Shown here: one piece after another, positions 8,616 to 16,660 of the stretch | Layout of the letters: every line of letters begins with the position of its first letter | Position numbering within the stretch: position 1 is the first letter of the stretch | Source of the DNA: Halochromatium glycolicum | GTDB lineage: Bacteria > Pseudomonadota > Gammaproteobacteria > Chromatiales > Chromatiaceae | Direction of reading: 5' to 3' | Assembly: GCF_016584085.1 (NCBI RefSeq) | Contig: NZ_NRSJ01000004.1 | Location: 1-64,000 of the forward strand | DNA: 64,000 bases | Notes under the pieces: model-generated | The model's database searches: none | The model's input: only the letters and a program-made list of their open reading frames with translations | Told to the model about the DNA's origin: nothing | Position numbers and translations under genes: made by a program

Positions 8616-11591
8616 TTAGAGGTCTTCGTTGAGAAACGGGTTGTCGGCCTCGGTGGGGGCGGGTTGATCCAGCGAGCCCAAGTCTAGGGCCGTCTCTGCG
8701 CCGCGCGGGGCTCGCTGAGCCTCGCTCGCCGTCGTCGTCGCGCCATCTAGCCTTTGTGCAGCAACCGATCCGAACGGTGTTTTCCCGGGCCGGTAGGCTT
8801 CGAACTGATCGACGGCATTGACGAGACGGAATGCCTTTTCGTCCTCATGCAGCGCAACCGCGCCGCTCAGGTTGTGCCAGCGTAGCAGCAGCATTGCTTC
8901 GCGGGTGTCTGCGCTGGCGAGCCCCTTGGCGTGAACCCCGATCTCGGGACTGCTGAGCAGCGCGTCTTCGATCACCACCTGGTCGTCGGCGATCTGGATC
9001 TGCAGATGGCCGGCCAGGTCTTCGACGCTCAGCAGCTCATCGATCCAACTAGGCTTGCCGCGCAGGTTGTCGATCAGCGCCACGAACGGCCGGGTATCCT
9101 GGACCGTTACGTCGGCCTTCATGCGCAGCTCAACCGGCTTGTCCCAGACGATCTCGGTCTCTTCCAGTTGGAGCCGGGCATGCCACTGGGCGCGCTGGTC
9201 AGAGGCGGCGGCCCCGATGACGCGAAACTCATCGAAGCGCAGCGATGAGCCGGTGATGTCGAAGCGCATCGCGTTGGGGGCGCCATCACGCACCAGGACA
9301 TCCAACTGCAGCGCCCCGATGACCTGCTGCTCATCGAGGGCGATGCTGATGTCCTCGGTCGTCAACAGCAGGTTGCCCTCGGCGCTGTCCTCGCTGAGCT
9401 CGAGATCAGCCATCAGGCGTGCGGCGCCGCCGAGCAACGAGATCGGCGCGTCCTCTGGCAGGTAGGCGTTGTAGACCGCCATGTCCTTGACCTCAGCACC
9501 ATGCAGGACCAGGTCGACTCGCGCTGATTCGGCCGCCTTCGCGCCGAGTGCGCCGACCGCGACCACGGCGTCGAGGCGAGCACCACCGATGCTCGGCTCC
9601 GCTTCGTCGCGCCGTCGCATGCGGCCCTCGTCCAGCTCGACACGCAAGCGGACGTTCGGGTTGGGGCCACCCCGCTCGACCTGCAAAGCGGCCTCGCCGC
9701 GCCCGTCGATCCGGTGCTCGAGCAGCGCCAGGCTGAGCGGCACCGGTGGGATCGCGAGGCGGCTTCCGGTTGCCAACAACCCCTGCTCCATCCGGAGCGC
9801 GGCATCGATCTCGGCCGCACCGTCGAGGGTCAGTCCCAACGGGCGATTCAACAGGGCCGCGATCCAGTCCAACTCCGAGACCTTGAGTGCGGCCGCCAGC
9901 TCGCCGTCGCCGCTCGCGAGCAGGGAGCCGAAGCCCTCCTCGGCGAGCTGATTGGCGAGCCGGGGGATAGGGTCGGCATCCGCCCCCGGGGTTGGGAGCG
10001 AGAGCGTGCCGCCGCTGATCGCGAGCTCGGCCTCCCAGGGCTCGGCGGCGGCCGATTCGGCACCGCTGAGCCGGGTGTCACCGAGCTGGGCGTCACCAAG
10101 CTGGGCATCACTGAGCCGCAGTCGCGTTCCCTCCAGATGCAGGGTCGGGGTGTCGACAGCGTCGACGCGGGCGCGCAGCTCGAGCAGCATGTCCGTGGTG
10201 GCGCGATAGTCCGCATAGCGCAGGTCCGCCTCGTCCGAGGCCAGGTCGAGCTCGAGCGAGAGGCGCTCGGGCGTCACCTCGAACAGCGCGTGCAGCAGGC
10301 CGCTGCCGCCGAGTAGGGTGAGGTCCCAGGTGGCGGGGAGGAGACGGTTGTAGACGCTCAGGTCAGCGACCCGCATGCCGGGGACCTCGAGGCGGAAGCC
10401 GACCTCGACCTCCTCTGCAAGCGCCTCGATCTCGGTCGCCGTGGAGGTGGTGCTCGGGTCCGCCTCGCTCACATGCAGCGCCGCGGTGAGCCCATAACCA
10501 CTGAACAGCGTCGCTGTTGGATTGGCTGCCTCGCCTCCGCCGGCGGCCAGCTCGCCGACGACGCGGTCGAACGTCACGTTCAGGTCGGCCGCGGCCTCGT
10601 TCTGAGGGTCGACCTGAAGTTCGACCAGACCGTCTCCGGCGAAGTGAAAACGGCCGAGCGTCATCGCCAGCGCATTGGCCTCGACCAGGAGGTCGGTCCC
10701 GCGCAAGGCCTCGCCCTGATCCAATCGAATCCGACCTTGGAGTCGTCCTTGGCCTTCGAGCTCCAGCGGCTCGAGGCCTGGCACGACAAGCGCCAGGAAA
10801 TCGAGATTGTCGACAGGCAGATCGATCTCGGCGTCGACCGTAGCGATGCGCAGGAAATCGAGCCCCTCGAGCGTTGACAGGCGCACCGGCGGGATCGCCA
10901 CGGTGCCCTTAAGCGCTGCGGCCTCGCGCACCGGTGTCCGGTCGCCCACCCGTAGCGACTTGAGCGAGAGGTCGAGCGCGCCGTCGGCAAGTGCGAGCTC
11001 GCTGGAGGCGGTATCCATCCGGACGCTGCCGCGGACCTCGCCGGGCAGCCACCCGCGCAGGTGCGAGACCCAGAAGGCGTGCTCGCCGCGGATATGGACA
11101 TCGTCGATCTCGAGCACCAGGTCAGTACCCGTCGGCTCAGGCGCCGGCTCGGCGACCGCATCGGGGTCCCGATTGCGGATGACCGGGAAGAAGGCGCGCA
11201 GCGCGTCGCTCGCGTCATCGGCCGAATCCGGTCTCGGGCGCGGCCGCAGCCGCAGGTCGATGTGCTCGAGGTCGAGATCATGCACCCGAAGCTCACCGCG
11301 CAGCAGCGGGAGGAGCGACAGCGACACGGCCGCACGGCCGGCATCGAGCTGCCATTGCTCGCTGGGTGTTTGCCCGTCCGCCGCGAGCCCCGAGATCGCG
11401 ACCCGCAGCGGGTACCAACTCCAGGCGCGGGTCCAGTCAACGGCAAACTGTTCCGGTTGCATCCGGTTCAGCGCATCGCGTGTCAGCGGCAGGTTCAGCG
11501 CCAGATTGACGCCGCTCCAGTAGAGCGCGGCGAGGATGCCAAAGGCCAGGGCAGAGCGGCGCAGCCAGCGCGTCGTCCGAGTCGAAAACAC
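8616..11591 (-). CDS. Large AsmA/DUF748-like envelope protein
   Basis: About 991 residues. An N-terminal signal anchor (LRRSALAFGILAALYWSGV) is followed by LPLTRDALNRMQPEQFAVDWTRAWSWYPLRV and a long repetitive region of beta-rich segments alternating hydrophobic and charged residues. This is the architecture of AsmA-like/DUF748 proteins, which bridge the periplasm and are linked to lipid transport and outer-membrane assembly. The GTG start at 11591 is preferred because AGAGGA lies just before it; the frame continues open to 11747. A small repeated segment (AQLGDAQLGDTRLSG) lies near the middle. It converges on adk, with a 124-bp gap. Confidence 0.8.
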   Translation of the reverse strand: MFSTRTTRWLRRSALAFGILAALYWSGVNLALNLPLTRDALNRMQPEQFAVDWTRAWSWYPLRVAISGLAADGQTPSEQWQLDAGRAAVSLSLLPLLRGELRVHDLDLEHIDLRLRPRPRPDSADDASDALRAFFPVIRNRDPDAVAEPAPEPTGTDLVLEIDDVHIRGEHAFWVSHLRGWLPGEVRGSVRMDTASSELALADGALDLSLKSLRVGDRTPVREAAALKGTVAIPPVRLSTLEGLDFLRIATVDAEIDLPVDNLDFLALVVPGLEPLELEGQGRLQGRIRLDQGEALRGTDLLVEANALAMTLGRFHFAGDGLVELQVDPQNEAAADLNVTFDRVVGELAAGGGEAANPTATLFSGYGLTAALHVSEADPSTTSTATEIEALAEEVEVGFRLEVPGMRVADLSVYNRLLPATWDLTLLGGSGLLHALFEVTPERLSLELDLASDEADLRYADYRATTDMLLELRARVDAVDTPTLHLEGTRLRLSDAQLGDAQLGDTRLSGAESAAAEPWEAELAISGGTLSLPTPGADADPIPRLANQLAEEGFGSLLASGDGELAAALKVSELDWIAALLNRPLGLTLDGAAEIDAALRMEQGLLATGSRLAIPPVPLSLALLEHRIDGRGEAALQVERGGPNPNVRLRVELDEGRMRRRDEAEPSIGGARLDAVVAVGALGAKAAESARVDLVLHGAEVKDMAVYNAYLPEDAPISLLGGAARLMADLELSEDSAEGNLLLTTEDISIALDEQQVIGALQLDVLVRDGAPNAMRFDITGSSLRFDEFRVIGAAASDQRAQWHARLQLEETEIVWDKPVELRMKADVTVQDTRPFVALIDNLRGKPSWIDELLSVEDLAGHLQIQIADDQVVIEDALLSSPEIGVHAKGLASADTREAMLLLRWHNLSGAVALHEDEKAFRLVNAVDQFEAYRPGKTPFGSVAAQRLDGATTTASEAQRAPRGAETALDLGSLDQPAPTEADNPFLNEDL

Positions 11592-11855
11592 ATTCAGTCC
11601 TCTTTGCAGTGAGCTCGCCGGTCGAAAGGGGAGGCGATAAGACGAGCGATCATTGACCCGCGCCATTTTTTGGGACGCCGCCGTGACACCTGAATGATCG
11701 GGCCGATTCTGAGAAAAGGAAGCTCGATCGACGGGCCGCTTACCCAAAGCGCTTTACAGATCAGCTCAATTAGGACGAACGGCTGCAAGAAATTGCTCGA
11801 CCGATCGTTCCGATGGGGGCATGATTGGGTCGCTCATCAAAACAGGACAGAATGC

Positions 11856-12176
11856 ATGACTCATCCCATCCGACTGGCGGCTGTTGCCGTCACCGCCACG
11901 CTGCTGACTGCCTGCGTCTCCACCAATGAACAGGCGACGTCGAGCAGCCCGAGCGCTTCTTCCAGAATGCCGACGCCAGCCGAGCAGGCGTGCTTGAGGG
12001 ATGTCACGCGCACGACGAACAACCCGGACGTCGTGCTGCTCGACTCCTCGTTCTCCGAGGCCGGCACCGAGGTCATTGTCGGGGTCGGCCCGCAGCGCGC
12101 CCGCTGGCGCTGCATCGCGTACCGCGACGGCACCACGGCCGGGATCATGTCGCTGACCGACGAGGGTGCGCTTTGA
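11856..12176 (+). CDS. Small lipoprotein of unknown function
   Basis: A 106-residue protein with a lipoprotein signal peptide ending TLLTAC. The mature part is serine-rich, followed by a small folded domain with two cysteines (EQACLRDV and RWRCIAYRDG). AGGA sits eight bases before the ATG at 11856, which excludes the longer upstream frame. It belongs to a run of three small envelope-protein genes and shares its general plan with the next gene (lipobox, short linker, cysteine-containing C-terminal domain). Function not recognised. Confidence 0.8.
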   Translation: MTHPIRLAAVAVTATLLTACVSTNEQATSSSPSASSRMPTPAEQACLRDVTRTTNNPDVVLLDSSFSEAGTEVIVGVGPQRARWRCIAYRDGTTAGIMSLTDEGAL

Positions 12177-12265
12177 TCGGAGACGGCGCAAATTCGTCTC
12201 ATCGCATTAACGCCGCTGATTAAGCTGCCGCCGTCTCACCCTTGACCGATACCTTAGGAGTCACC

Positions 12266-12598
12266 ATGCAACGACGAATCGCCCCGATCTCTGTTACCGC
12301 CGCCGCGCTGGCCGGAAGCCTGGTCCTTGTCGGCTGTGTCGAGAGCGATAGCACCCAGTCGGACTCGATGGCGCCCGCTCCGCTGTCGAGCCAGGTCGCG
12401 TCGCTGGAGGGGATGCGCGCCCGCAACTTGGACAGCGAGATGAACCGGCTCGGGTTCAGCAACGTCGGCGGTTACAAGACCAATGACGCCTCGATCACCA
12501 CCTGGTGGAATCCGCGCGGTGAGCAGTGCGTGAACGTCACCACGCGGGATGGGCGGGTCGCCCAGACCGAGTCGATCTTTGCCGGCAACTGCAAGTAG
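12266..12598 (+). CDS. Small lipoprotein of unknown function
   Basis: A 110-residue protein with a lipoprotein signal (SLVLVGC), an acidic/serine linker, and a C-terminal domain with NVGGYKTNDASITTWWN and ECQ-like cysteine pairs (GEQCVNVTT and AGNCK). TAGGAG lies five bases before the ATG at 12266. The C-terminal domain (last 60 residues) resembles the end of the SH3 protein encoded next. This suggests the three neighbouring genes encode related envelope proteins, but no function is known. Confidence 0.8.
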   Translation: MQRRIAPISVTAAALAGSLVLVGCVESDSTQSDSMAPAPLSSQVASLEGMRARNLDSEMNRLGFSNVGGYKTNDASITTWWNPRGEQCVNVTTRDGRVAQTESIFAGNCK

Positions 12599-12708
12599 TA
12601 CCAGCGCCGCGTCTGTGCGAAGGCCCGGGCGCGGGCGCATCCTGCACGCGCGGTTTCATCTGACGTGCGCTCACCGGGCGCACCCGATGACGAGAAGAGA
12701 GACCTCAA

Positions 12709-13635
12709 GTGACACGATCCCCGACTTTCCGGCGGTTCTCGGCGCTGCTCCTCGCTGGCGCCATGGCCGTTCTGCCGAGTGCGTTCGCCCAGGACCGGGT
12801 GGATATCCGCTTCAAGCCCGGCGCCACCAGCACCACGATCAATGGCACCATTCGCGGCGATGAGTACATCGACTACGTGCTGAATGCGCGCGGTGGGCAA
12901 GAGATGGTGGTGTCGCTCGCAGTCACCGGCACCAACGGCGATGGCTCGGCCTTCTTCAATATCCTGCCGGCCGGCAAGGACTATGGCGGACCCTACGTCG
13001 GCAGCACGGACGACGACCGACGCGCCGAGATCACCGTGCCCCACGACGGCGACTGGGCGATCCGGGTCTATTTGATGGGTAACGACCGTGACACCGATAA
13101 GACGGTCGGTTACTCGATCGATGTCTCCATCGCGCCCACCGCTGGCAGCGGCGCTCCCTCCGCACCGAGCGATGCCGGAACAGCGGTTCAGGTAACGGGC
13201 GGTGCGGCCAACGATGTGCTCAACGTCCGAAGCGGTCCCGGCACCGACTACCAGGTCGTCGGCGCGCTCGACAACGGGTCTCGGGTCCAGAAGCTCCGTT
13301 GCGAGCGCCACGGCAGCTCGCGCTGGTGCGAGATCGAGATGATGACGGAGATGCAAGAGCGCGGCTGGGTGAACGCCCGCTTCCTGACTCAGCGGGCGGG
13401 ATCGGGCGCGAACGACAGCCTGCAGGGCACGCCGGAGCAGTTCAGTCGGATGACGCAACCCTGTATCGCTCAGGCGTCGCGAATGACGGGCGTCTCACCA
13501 GGATCGATCACCATCATCGACCGAATCCGCACGGGCGGCGGCCCGCTGCTGACCCTCAACGCCGGCGGCACCAAGTACAGCTGCCGACTCGAGGACGACG
13601 GCAGCGTCACCGTCTTTAGCGAGTTCGCGAACTAA
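12709..13635 (+). CDS. Secreted protein with bacterial SH3 domain
   Basis: A 308-residue secreted protein starting at GTG 12709. It has a signal peptide ending SAFAQ and an N-terminal beta-sandwich of the pre-peptidase/inhibitor type (about residues 30-145; FKPGATSTTINGTIRGDEYIDY). A bacterial SH3 domain follows (about 160-225; LNVRSGPGTDYQVVGALDNGSRV), then a C-terminal domain with two cysteines. SH3b domains usually bind peptidoglycan or other cell-wall ligands. The TAA stop codon lies at the first bases of the palindromic element that follows. Confidence 0.88.
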   Translation: MTRSPTFRRFSALLLAGAMAVLPSAFAQDRVDIRFKPGATSTTINGTIRGDEYIDYVLNARGGQEMVVSLAVTGTNGDGSAFFNILPAGKDYGGPYVGSTDDDRRAEITVPHDGDWAIRVYLMGNDRDTDKTVGYSIDVSIAPTAGSGAPSAPSDAGTAVQVTGGAANDVLNVRSGPGTDYQVVGALDNGSRVQKLRCERHGSSRWCEIEMMTEMQERGWVNARFLTQRAGSGANDSLQGTPEQFSRMTQPCIAQASRMTGVSPGSITIIDRIRTGGGPLLTLNAGGTKYSCRLEDDGSVTVFSEFAN

Positions 13636-13794
13636 GGCGATTTCTGTCAAAGCTCATACCGCCTTGCTGGTCTTTTCGCTCGCCTTCTTCGTCGCGCCGC
13701 CGGTCACATAGCCCGGCTATGCTCCCGGCGACGCTCCTCGAAGGCAAACGAAAATCCTGCGCAATTCGGTACGAGCTTTTCCGGCAATCGCCTA
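13634..13794. repeat. 161-bp imperfect palindromic element
   Basis: Two arms of about 80 bp are arranged symmetrically around base 13714. Matching blocks include AGGCGATT/AATCGCCT at the ends, AAAGCTC/GAGCTTT, ACCG/CGGT, TTTTCG/CGAAAA, GCCTTC/GAAGGC and a central CATAGCC-C-GGCTATG. Both ends carry a TA dinucleotide. The shape fits a miniature inverted-repeat element or a long processed hairpin. No other copy was found in the window. Confidence 0.75.
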
Positions 13795-14010
13795 AAATGG
13801 TGCCGCTGATCGCCAGGGGCTTTCGGCGTGGCCGCGGAAGGACCCTCGACCGCAGCGCGCGGGCGCGCCTGCCCCAGGGCGGGCGCGCATCCGCACATTG
13901 AACCTGCTGCGGGGGGCTCGCGTGAGCAGCGCCCCCTGACCGCTGAGCCTGGATCAGGGGCGCGCCGATTGCGCCGATTGCTCAGCACGATGCCTAGAGG
14001 GTGAGCCTTA
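13795..14010. other. Gap between palindrome and betaine operon
   Basis: A GC-rich spacer downstream of the convergent sdm gene. No gene or clear terminator was seen beyond the palindrome itself. Confidence 0.3.
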
Positions 14011-14856
14011 TCAAGCGGGCTTGCGGAAGTGCATGATGCCCCAGCTCAGGTAGCCGTTGCGGCCGCCTTCGACCCAATGACCGAGACCGGTCAGCATCCG
14101 CTCGATGTAGTCTTCCGAGACCTTGCCTTTGAGCGACTCGCGCTGCTCGCGGAGGGTGTCGGCGACGCGCGCGTAGTGGGCGATCAGGTTTTCGGTCAGG
14201 TCGATGATCTCGACCTCCTCCCACCCTAACCGTTTCGCCTGCTCGCGATAGAACGCAAACGAGCCCAGGCTCGACAGGTGGATGCGGTCGAAGATCGGCT
14301 GCAGGACGCCTTCCGGGCAGTCGTCGGCCTGCATCGGGTCGGTGAAGATCAGCTCTCCTCCGGGCTTCAGGACGCGGTCGACCTCGTCCATCACCTTGTC
14401 GCGGTGGCCCGAGTGCAGGATCGCGTCCTGCGACCAGGCGACGTCGAAGCTCGCATCCGGCGCCGGCACCTCCTCGAAGCTCGCATCGACGACCTCGATC
14501 AGCTGATCCAGGCCGGCCGCCCGGTTCATCTCGCGGTCGCGCTCATTCTCGGCCTCGCTGAGGTTCAGCGCCATGACCTGGCAGCCGAAGCGCTTCGCCA
14601 GATGACGGGCGGCGCCACCGTAGCCGGCGCCGAGGTCGATGACGCGCGCATCAGGCCGCGACAGCGGTGCGGCGATGCGGTCGGCGATGCGCTCGACGGT
14701 GCGCGCCGAGGCGGTCGCGATCGGCTCGTCGGTGCGCTCGTAGAGGCCAACGTGGATATCCTCGCCGCCCCAGATGTGATAGTAGAAATTATCCGCGTCT
14801 TCGCTGTTGTAGTAGTCGCGCGCGGTCTCGACGACATCTGAGTAGCTCTGGCTCAT
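14011..14856 (-). CDS. Sarcosine/dimethylglycine N-methyltransferase
   Basis: A 281-residue SAM-dependent methyltransferase that converts sarcosine through dimethylglycine to glycine betaine. Motif I is VIDLGAGYGGAARHL (D74-G78); the family markers YYHIWGGEDIHVGLY, WSQDAILHSGHRD and GGRNGYLSWGIMHF are present. Length and sequence match the SDMT enzymes of halophilic phototrophs. Its ATG overlaps the GSMT stop codon (ATGA), with GGAGG inside the upstream gene, so translation is coupled. Betaine is a compatible solute; this supports a salt-adapted host. Confidence 0.95.
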   Translation of the reverse strand: MSQSYSDVVETARDYYNSEDADNFYYHIWGGEDIHVGLYERTDEPIATASARTVERIADRIAAPLSRPDARVIDLGAGYGGAARHLAKRFGCQVMALNLSEAENERDREMNRAAGLDQLIEVVDASFEEVPAPDASFDVAWSQDAILHSGHRDKVMDEVDRVLKPGGELIFTDPMQADDCPEGVLQPIFDRIHLSSLGSFAFYREQAKRLGWEEVEIIDLTENLIAHYARVADTLREQRESLKGKVSEDYIERMLTGLGHWVEGGRNGYLSWGIMHFRKPA

Positions 14857-15662
14857 CCGTTACCTCCTAGATACGCCTTCTCGGCGAGATGGATGAAGAA
14901 GTCCGGCTCGGTCTCGCGGTAGGTCTCCTGGAAGTCGCCGTAGGTGTCGACGCGCTGGAAACCGACCTCCTTCATCAGCCGCTGCACGTAGGTCTTGCGC
15001 AGCGGGAACATATTCAGGTGATAGACCGCCCCGTCCTGGAAGCTGTACTTGAAGCGGGCGAGGGAATCGTCGACGTGCTCGGGCTCGGCGCGCACGCTGT
15101 CGCCGCAGTAGTAGTAGTTGTGGGTCGGCTGCACCTCATGATCGAGGAGCGCGTCGTAATTGCGCTGGTCGAGGATCAGCACGCCATCGTGCTTGAGCGT
15201 GGCGTAGAACTCGGCTAGGGCCTTGCGGCGGTCGACCTCCTCGTGCAGGTGGGTGAACGAGTTGCCGAGACAGATCACCGCGTCGTAGAGGTCATGGACG
15301 CTCTGGTTCAGCCAGCGCCAGTCGGCATGGATGGTACGTAGGATGTGGCCGCGCTTACGGGCGTTCTCGAATGCCTTGGCGAGCATCACCGGGCTGCCAT
15401 CGGCGCTGGTGACCTCGAAGCCGGCCTCGATCAGCTGCACCGAATGGAAGCCGGTACCGGTGGCGACGTCGAGGACCTTCTTGGCGCCGCGCTCGCGCAG
15501 CTTCTCGATGAAGAAGTGACCTTCGGCGCTGGCACGACCGTCCCAGTCGATCAGCTCGTCCCATTTGTCGACGAAACCGTCGATGTATTCTTCCTGGTAC
15601 TTCTCGCTGTCGCGAACGGCGAGTGGGTCGTCACCGTAGTCTTGTCGTGTTTGCGATTGCAT
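14853..15662 (-). CDS. Glycine/sarcosine N-methyltransferase
   Basis: A 269-residue enzyme carrying out the first methylations of glycine (to sarcosine and dimethylglycine). Motif I is KVLDVATGTGFHS (D65-G71), followed by VTSADGSPVMLAKA, ICLGNSFTHL and VLILDQRNYD, all typical of GSMT. The start at 15662 (MQSQTRQDYGDD) gives the usual length of about 268 residues; the open frame upstream to 16202 is noise. It is the first gene of the betaine operon and is transcribed divergently from a MarR regulator. Confidence 0.95.
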   Translation of the reverse strand: MQSQTRQDYGDDPLAVRDSEKYQEEYIDGFVDKWDELIDWDGRASAEGHFFIEKLRERGAKKVLDVATGTGFHSVQLIEAGFEVTSADGSPVMLAKAFENARKRGHILRTIHADWRWLNQSVHDLYDAVICLGNSFTHLHEEVDRRKALAEFYATLKHDGVLILDQRNYDALLDHEVQPTHNYYYCGDSVRAEPEHVDDSLARFKYSFQDGAVYHLNMFPLRKTYVQRLMKEVGFQRVDTYGDFQETYRETEPDFFIHLAEKAYLGGNG

Positions 15663-15978
15663 GGACGTGGCTCCGGGATGATGCGCTACGCGATGCGTCG
15701 GCCATGTGCTGCAAGGCGGTGGGCCTTGGCACACTGGTCGAACGCCGGGTCGCGAGCAGGGTTGGCCGTTCCGCGTGAAGTTGAAGAAACGCGGAAGAAC
15801 GGCGGAGAGAGCGTTATAGTACATCGTACCCAATGCTTTTGAAACGCCCCGGATGGGGTTTTTCGCCTGATTGGGCGCTGCGATGTAGGATAACAGCATG
15901 ATCTCGCTGCCTTTATAGCGGATTGGTAGCCACTGATAATGTGTTGAGATTGTTTCGCGACCAAATAATGTCGGAAAG
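15663..15978. promoter_or_regulatory. Divergent promoter region of betaine operon and marR-type gene
   Basis: The 316-bp region is visibly AT-richer at its right end. For the MarR gene two sigma-70-like promoters are visible: TTTATA (15912-15917)-17 bp-GATAAT (15935-15940), and TTGAGA (15944-15949)-16 bp-TAATGT (15966-15971). For the methyltransferase operon, minus-strand TATAAC (15813-15818) could be the -10 box, with TTCAAA 19 bp upstream. The adjoining GTACATCGTAC block is a possible operator. These assignments are by eye. Confidence 0.45.
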
Positions 15979-16539
15979 ATGACGATGACGAGTGCGGATA
16001 GCCGTTGTGATGAGGTACTAGTGGCGCTGCGCCGAGTGATCCGAGCAGTCGGGCTGCACTCGCGGCAGCTGGAGCGCAGCCATGGGCTGACGGCACCGCA
16101 GGCGCTGGTGCTGAAGACCCTGATCGGTCTTGGTGAGGCGTCGGTGGGAACGGTTGCCCGCCGCGTGAGCCTGAGCCAAGCGACCGTGACCGATATCCTC
16201 AACCGCCTTGAGAACCGTCAGCTCGTCGTGCGCGCGCGCAGTAGCAAGGACCGCCGTCGGGTGATCGTCAGTGCGACCGACCAGGCTGTCTCGATCATGT
16301 CGCGCTCACCGCCGCTGCTGCAGGAGGCCTTCGTACAGCGTTTTCTTGCGCTCGAGGATTGGGAACAGACCCTGCTGATCTCATCATTGCAGCGGATTAC
16401 GGTGCTGATGGGCGTCACCGGTCTCGATGCGTCGCCGGTCCTGGCCGCCGGTCCGGCTGCCGCCGGAGACGAGCCGTTGGCGTCGGCAGCCTCGGACCAG
16501 AACGGGCTGTCGGGCCTCGAGCATCCGGAGATCGAATGA
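15979..16539 (+). CDS. MarR family regulator, EctR/CosR-like
   Basis: A 186-residue winged-helix regulator. The DNA-binding part reads HGLTAPQALVLKTL, VARRVSLSQATVTDILNRLE and the wing RSSKDRRRVIVSAT. It resembles EctR/CosR regulators, which control ectoine and betaine genes in halophiles, and its divergent placement next to GSMT/SDMT supports that role by inference. The start may be 15979 or the ATG at 15985, which is better spaced from GGAAAG. The last 50 residues are an alanine/proline-rich tail not usual for the family. Confidence 0.85.
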   Translation: MTMTSADSRCDEVLVALRRVIRAVGLHSRQLERSHGLTAPQALVLKTLIGLGEASVGTVARRVSLSQATVTDILNRLENRQLVVRARSSKDRRRVIVSATDQAVSIMSRSPPLLQEAFVQRFLALEDWEQTLLISSLQRITVLMGVTGLDASPVLAAGPAAAGDEPLASAASDQNGLSGLEHPEIE

Positions 16540-16660
16540 TCGGGCTGAGGTCGCTCGCCGTGCCGAACGGCTTGGGTTGTGCAGCGGTGTCGGCGCGGTC
16601 GTCTGAGTTCGGCTAGTATGCCGCCGGTCTTCCAAATAGAGGTCGCGAGACAGCGAGCCC

